Shown in pieces: positions 60,391 through 64,000 of a stretch of 64,000 nt of DNA. The notes below the pieces were generated by a model. It was given only the letters and a program-made list of their open reading frames with translations. It did not search any database and was not told the origin of the DNA. Made by a program: the position numbers and the translations under genes. This DNA comes from Ailanthus altissimus (taxonomy: Eukaryota > Streptophyta > Magnoliopsida > Sapindales > Simaroubaceae), in the NCBI GenBank assembly GCA_946807835.1, contig OX327702.1, positions 16,864,001 to 16,928,000 of the forward strand, read 5' to 3'. Positions within the stretch are counted from its first letter, which is position 1. Every line of letters starts with the position of its first letter.

Positions 60391-60729
60391 TTATATAAGG
60401 GTCCTCTGGAGGTCAGAGGATCCACAAGGAATGGCAAGAACTCCTGCCTGTTTAAAACCGAATTCCTCAGCCAGTTTCAACAACTTCAAGAATCCTGGGT
60501 GAGCTAGATATTCCAATTTAATGATGTACCTCTTCAGCTCACCATTATCGAAGATGTGAACCACAAAATTTCCGTCTTCACATCCTCTAGCAGTTTCCTC
60601 TTAAAATGGACCCAAATCATCCGCAGCTGCAGTATTTGATCATCTTAGTATGTAGGGAGGATTCTCATCAGCACCTTCCTAACAAACCAAGCCTCAGCAT
60701 CACTGAACCTCCTCTCATATTTCTTGTCA
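60391..60729 (-). pseudogene. SAUR pseudogene
   Basis: The 3' two thirds read as a clean SAUR core: GCEDGNFVVHIFDNGELKR, YIIKLEYLAHPGFLKLLKL, AEEFGFKQAGVLAIPC, ending DLQRTLI and TAA at 60,391. The 5' part (MTRNMRGGSVMLRLGLL, start 60,729) is in a different frame and stops after 20 codons. The sequence joining them (about 60,605-60,690) needs at least two frame changes and contains stops. This is a third member of the local SAUR cluster, inactivated by small indels. Confidence 0.85.
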
Positions 60730-63185
60730 TCTTGAATAAACAACAATTAAATAAGTTTATAAATACTACTAAGTTTTTCCTGCATAAATCATCCCCGGTA
60801 TAATTTATACAGAAAGAGCAGAATTTACCCAAAAAACAATCTACATGTGATAGTCCATAGACTATGGAGGAATTAGCAAACATGTTGTCTAGTGATGAAA
60901 TGATGAGCATGATCCAATGCAGTGCCATGATCAATTGCACATAACAGGAAGCGACCAGCTTAGACATACTATATAAGATAAATGAAAGCAAAGACATACT
61001 AACTTGGAGATCTCTATGTACACTTTCTCATATTAACAGATAAGTCTAGCTGTGTTTAGTGAACTCATCATCTTTATTACCAATTTAAGATCCCATTATA
61101 AAATCCAAATACACTAACAGCCATAACTACTTTCAGTATAAGAGGGAAGGGATAGCCGGACCTTGCTAATCTTAGTTATTTCAAGGCATTTAAAGGTCAT
61201 CAGCTTATTCAGACACTTCCATGACAAACTTATAAAACTCATCCAGGTTCAGAAACCTTTCCTGGTGATATTATAAACTACCCACCAGTTCAAAACACAT
61301 CCCTAATATAGAATTGTTTGCTTCTCATTACTCAAAGTCTATGTACAGAAGCTTCTATTCTTAGAATCAACAAATTCCTGTTCTTTGCAACATTTTTATT
61401 GATGGTGAGTTGAAGCAGAACATGCTATGGCCAATTAGAAGAAATATTGGAGATCCTTCAAGACCACCTGCGCTACTACCAAGTAATTAAGGGGTGAAAT
61501 CGAGTCCTCAATAGCCTTTTCTCCCAAAACATAAGGAATGATCATAAACTTTCTTAATTAATACTTAGTGAGAACAGTCATTGCCACTGTAACAACCGAG
61601 GTTATCTCCAGGCATCTTAAAACCAAAAGAACATTGGGATTTCCATGATCCAAATGGAAGCAAATATTAATAAACACCTTGAAACTACAGAAAGATTATT
61701 CGTCCACTACATCTGGGTTACCAGTCTACTCACTATCCTAATTATTGATGATTCTGCTTGAGACAGCAGTTAGGTTAGTGGGATGCCTTTTAAGAGGGAA
61801 AGCACATACATAGTCTCCATGCTGATCACATACACCCGAACTTTTTGGCATTCCAGTAGTGCATTATGAACCATTAGTAGGAAGCTTCAGTCATCACCTT
61901 GAAAATAAGACCTTAGAAAGCATTTAGTGCTCACGATCAATTGTGACAGCTGTCACCTCCGTGTAGTTTTCCACCTCTTTAATTTCATCCTGTTAATAAG
62001 TTAGATGATGGTAGCATAGAATTTATGGCACCCTCAAATGCTTCAATTTATAATATAGCATTTAGTGCTCACGATCAATTGTGACAGCTGTCACCTCCAT
62101 GTATTTTTCCACCTCTTTAATTTATTTGGGTTAATTTCACCCTGTTAATAAGTTAGATGATGGTAGCATAGCATTTATGGTACCCTCAAATGCTTCAATT
62201 TATAATAGCTAGATATTAGACATACTTCTTGTTGTGAAATATACTTAAACAGCCAAAGGAAGACTTATCGATTATAAACACAAGTAATTGTCAAAGGAAA
62301 TAGAAACTAGAAATGCTTCCATCTATTATTGATGTTTACGAACCCAGCATTATAACTGCAATGGCCAATAAAACAGTTCCATCATGTTATCTGGTTTAAT
62401 ATATCTTCAAAAGCCCAGACATTACATAGATACCAGTATCCGCAACAACACCATGCACGCACGGAAAGAAAGAAAGAGAGAGTGTCTAATTTACGAAGTA
62501 GACAATTATTACATTGCATGGTCAGGATTTGAAAAATAGGGGATGACAATATAGATAAAGCATAGCTTAAAACCATAATCATGTATACTTGATTTCCAAC
62601 AGTGAACATAACCATATTCTTTTTTTCCTTTGAGATAAACAATAGGAAAAACCAATCAAGGCCTAAATGGAATGACCGATCAGTTCTTGCAACAGAAAGT
62701 AAAACCTGGTATTTCGCTTAATTTAATTCCAAAGAACCAGCTCCCATAAGTAGCTAGAGTTCCACAAATGATTTATGTATAAGATGAAAATGATTCTAAA
62801 GCTTCTTTTAGTAACTCTTCAATAGACTTCCCAATGGGAAAAAGAAAGATAGAATCAGCATATTCTGTAAGCACCTTCCTATGCTGACCGATTTAAATAA
62901 CAAATAAATCATTAGGCTTATTACTAGAGATATTCATTTCTATCCGCAAAGATGGATAATTGACAAATATTATCTGAACAAACGACATTTTGATTGAAAT
63001 TAGATATCCAAAACAGATAATATTTCACATTCATGTCATTCAGGGTCACATTATTCAACAGGATAAAAAAACATTGACTACATTAGATACAATTCCTCTA
63101 CAGAGTTTAAAGTTTTAATAATATAGACAAATGTGCCATACATTATTAAAGCAGAAATAAGTACTAATTTCTTCACATAGATTGA
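60730..63185. other. intergenic between SAUR pseudogene and acylphosphatase
   Basis: No gene recognised. It contains the 138/155-bp tandem duplication at 61,920-62,212 and, near its right end, the presumed 3' UTR of acylphosphatase. The 109- and 86-codon minus-strand frames have no family match; the former only extends the pseudogene's false start. Confidence 0.5.
61920..62212 (+). repeat. local tandem duplication, two units
   Basis: Unit 1 (61,920-62,057) and unit 2 (62,058-62,212) both start GCATTTAGTGCTCACGATCA and end near CTTCAATTTATAATA. Unit 2 has an extra TTTGGGTTAATTTC-like insertion and a few substitutions. Each contains the palindromic GACAGCTGTC. Confidence 0.93.
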
Positions 63186-64000
63186 TCAAATAGTTGGTTT
63201 TCGCTCAAATCCCGTACCAGGGTCATCATTGCATGGAAGGACCTCAATCCCAGTAACCATGGCATCTGGTGGACCACAACAGCACCTCTGCTCCATCTCC
63301 TGAACAGTATTGGGGTTGCCTGAAAACAGAGTTTCAACAGAACCATCCTGTCTGTTCCGCACCCAACCTTTCAACCCTAATTGTGTGGCGTTCTCTATGG
63401 TCCAGTTCATGTGGAACAAACCCTGCACCCTCCCTTTTATAACAACCCTCACCTGCAACTCTACATATATTGCTCACATGAATAATATACATTACACCAA
63501 ATTATAAGATGAAATGGAATATTATAGACTAGAGAACTCGTTACCCAAAACCCAATTTCCACCAATTAAGTTATTATCAAATTCTAAGATAGCCCCTTTT
63601 TGAAAAGCCACTATTGATAATCAATTAATCAGAGAGAGATCGAATAATCAAAATTCTAACTAGTATAGATCAAAGGCCATGATCAAGCCAAACCTATCAT
63701 CACTGAAACACAACCAAATATATAGAAGAGACAATCAGAACTTGCTATCAGTGAGAATTGATAAATCAAGACGAACACAGTTTAGCTCCAATTTTATGCA
63801 GATTGTATCTCTATCTATTATCAAGTTTAACATTATATCCACACCAACTGAAACTCCATTTGATCAAATTGTTAATTAAATAATTTTTTTTTTTAAAAAG
63901 AAAAAAGAAAAGTAACCTAAATAAAAATGGTAATAAAATAAAAAGAAACAGAGAGAAACCAATACGCACCGTGTTGGAGGGAAGAGATTGAGGCGGGTTT
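63186..64000 (-). CDS. acylphosphatase (3' part; gene runs off the window)
   Basis: Exon 63,452-63,186 encodes 88 residues: VRVVIKGRVQGLFHMNWTIE, NATQLGLKGWVRNRQDGSVE, TLFSGNPNTVQEMEQR, then a C-terminus ending GFERKPTI and TGA. This is the compact acylphosphatase domain, which hydrolyses carboxyl-phosphate bonds such as those in acyl phosphates. Upstream, 64,000-63,970 reads NPPQSLPSNT followed by donor GTGCGT; joined in phase 0 to the acceptor TTGCAG it gives SNT-VRVV, as in plant homologues. The intron is 63,969-63,453. The rest of the N-terminal extension lies beyond 64,000. The catalytic Asn (WVRN) is present, but the Arg of the signature GxVQGVxxR is Met here (codon 63,410-63,408). If real, this should cripple phosphate binding. 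The apparent start at 63,458 is only intron sequence. Confidence 0.9.

Noticed and set aside
63310..63507. Plus-strand 65-codon frame opposite acylphosphatase
   Set aside because: Shadow of the minus-strand coding exon.
1..64000. CRISPR arrays, tRNA or rRNA genes
   Set aside because: None seen; the spaced repeats in the Copia leaders have irregular but element-conserved spacing in a plant retrotransposon, and no cloverleaf or rRNA core was recognised by eye.

Overview
This is nuclear DNA from a flowering plant, most likely a dicot. It is AT-rich, genes are sparse and interrupted by introns, plant-specific families are present (PLATZ, SAUR), and most of the window is nested LTR retrotransposons. 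I cannot name the species. About two thirds of the sequence is retrotransposon-derived, and every polyprotein carries stops or frameshifts. Five host loci can be recognised: a PLATZ zinc-binding protein gene (about 4.2-5.4 kb, minus), two SAUR auxin-response genes (33.6-34.0 kb and 59.1-59.4 kb, both minus), a decayed SAUR copy (60.4-60.7 kb, minus), and the 3' part of an acylphosphatase gene (63.2 kb to the window edge, minus).

Layout. 0-3.35 kb: 5' LTR and leader of a Ty1/Copia element (copy A). 3.35-7.7 kb: the PLATZ gene and its flanks. 7.7-17.57 kb: Copia copy B (plus), with a 2.77-kb solo LTR inserted in its gag-protease region. 17.57-26.53 kb: a second Copia family (copy C, minus), holding a sister copy of the same solo LTR. 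26.5-29.7 kb: a CACTA-like fragment, a solo LTR (copy H) and an LTR fragment (copy I). 29.7-36.4 kb: mostly unassigned AT-rich DNA with a broken unknown gene and SAUR 1. 36.4-57.4 kb: a retrotransposon nest with LTR fragment J, a solo Ty3/Gypsy LTR, Copia D (minus), a Tat-like Ty3/Gypsy body F (minus) split by Copia E (plus), and an internally deleted Athila-like element G (plus). 57.4-64 kb: SAUR 2, the SAUR pseudogene, a local tandem duplication and acylphosphatase.

Copies A, B, D, E, H, I and J belong to one Copia family with unusually long LTRs (about 2.0-2.2 kb). Its 5' leader is the most interesting structure here. It combines a GC-rich block able to form strong hairpins with four copies of a roughly 20-nt motif (consensus AATATTGCTACAGCGTGAGG) at nearly fixed spacing (90-92, 77-78, 103-105 bp). 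The spacing holds in three copies, and the first interval also holds in a fourth that is deleted beyond it, even though the sequences have diverged. This looks like a conserved RNA architecture between primer-binding site and gag; its function is not established by the sequence.

The SAUR genes appear to be one local cluster split by the 21-kb nest. Copies D and E lie head to head and form a long inverted repeat that could feed small-RNA silencing. The acylphosphatase has Met where the family has its catalytic Arg.
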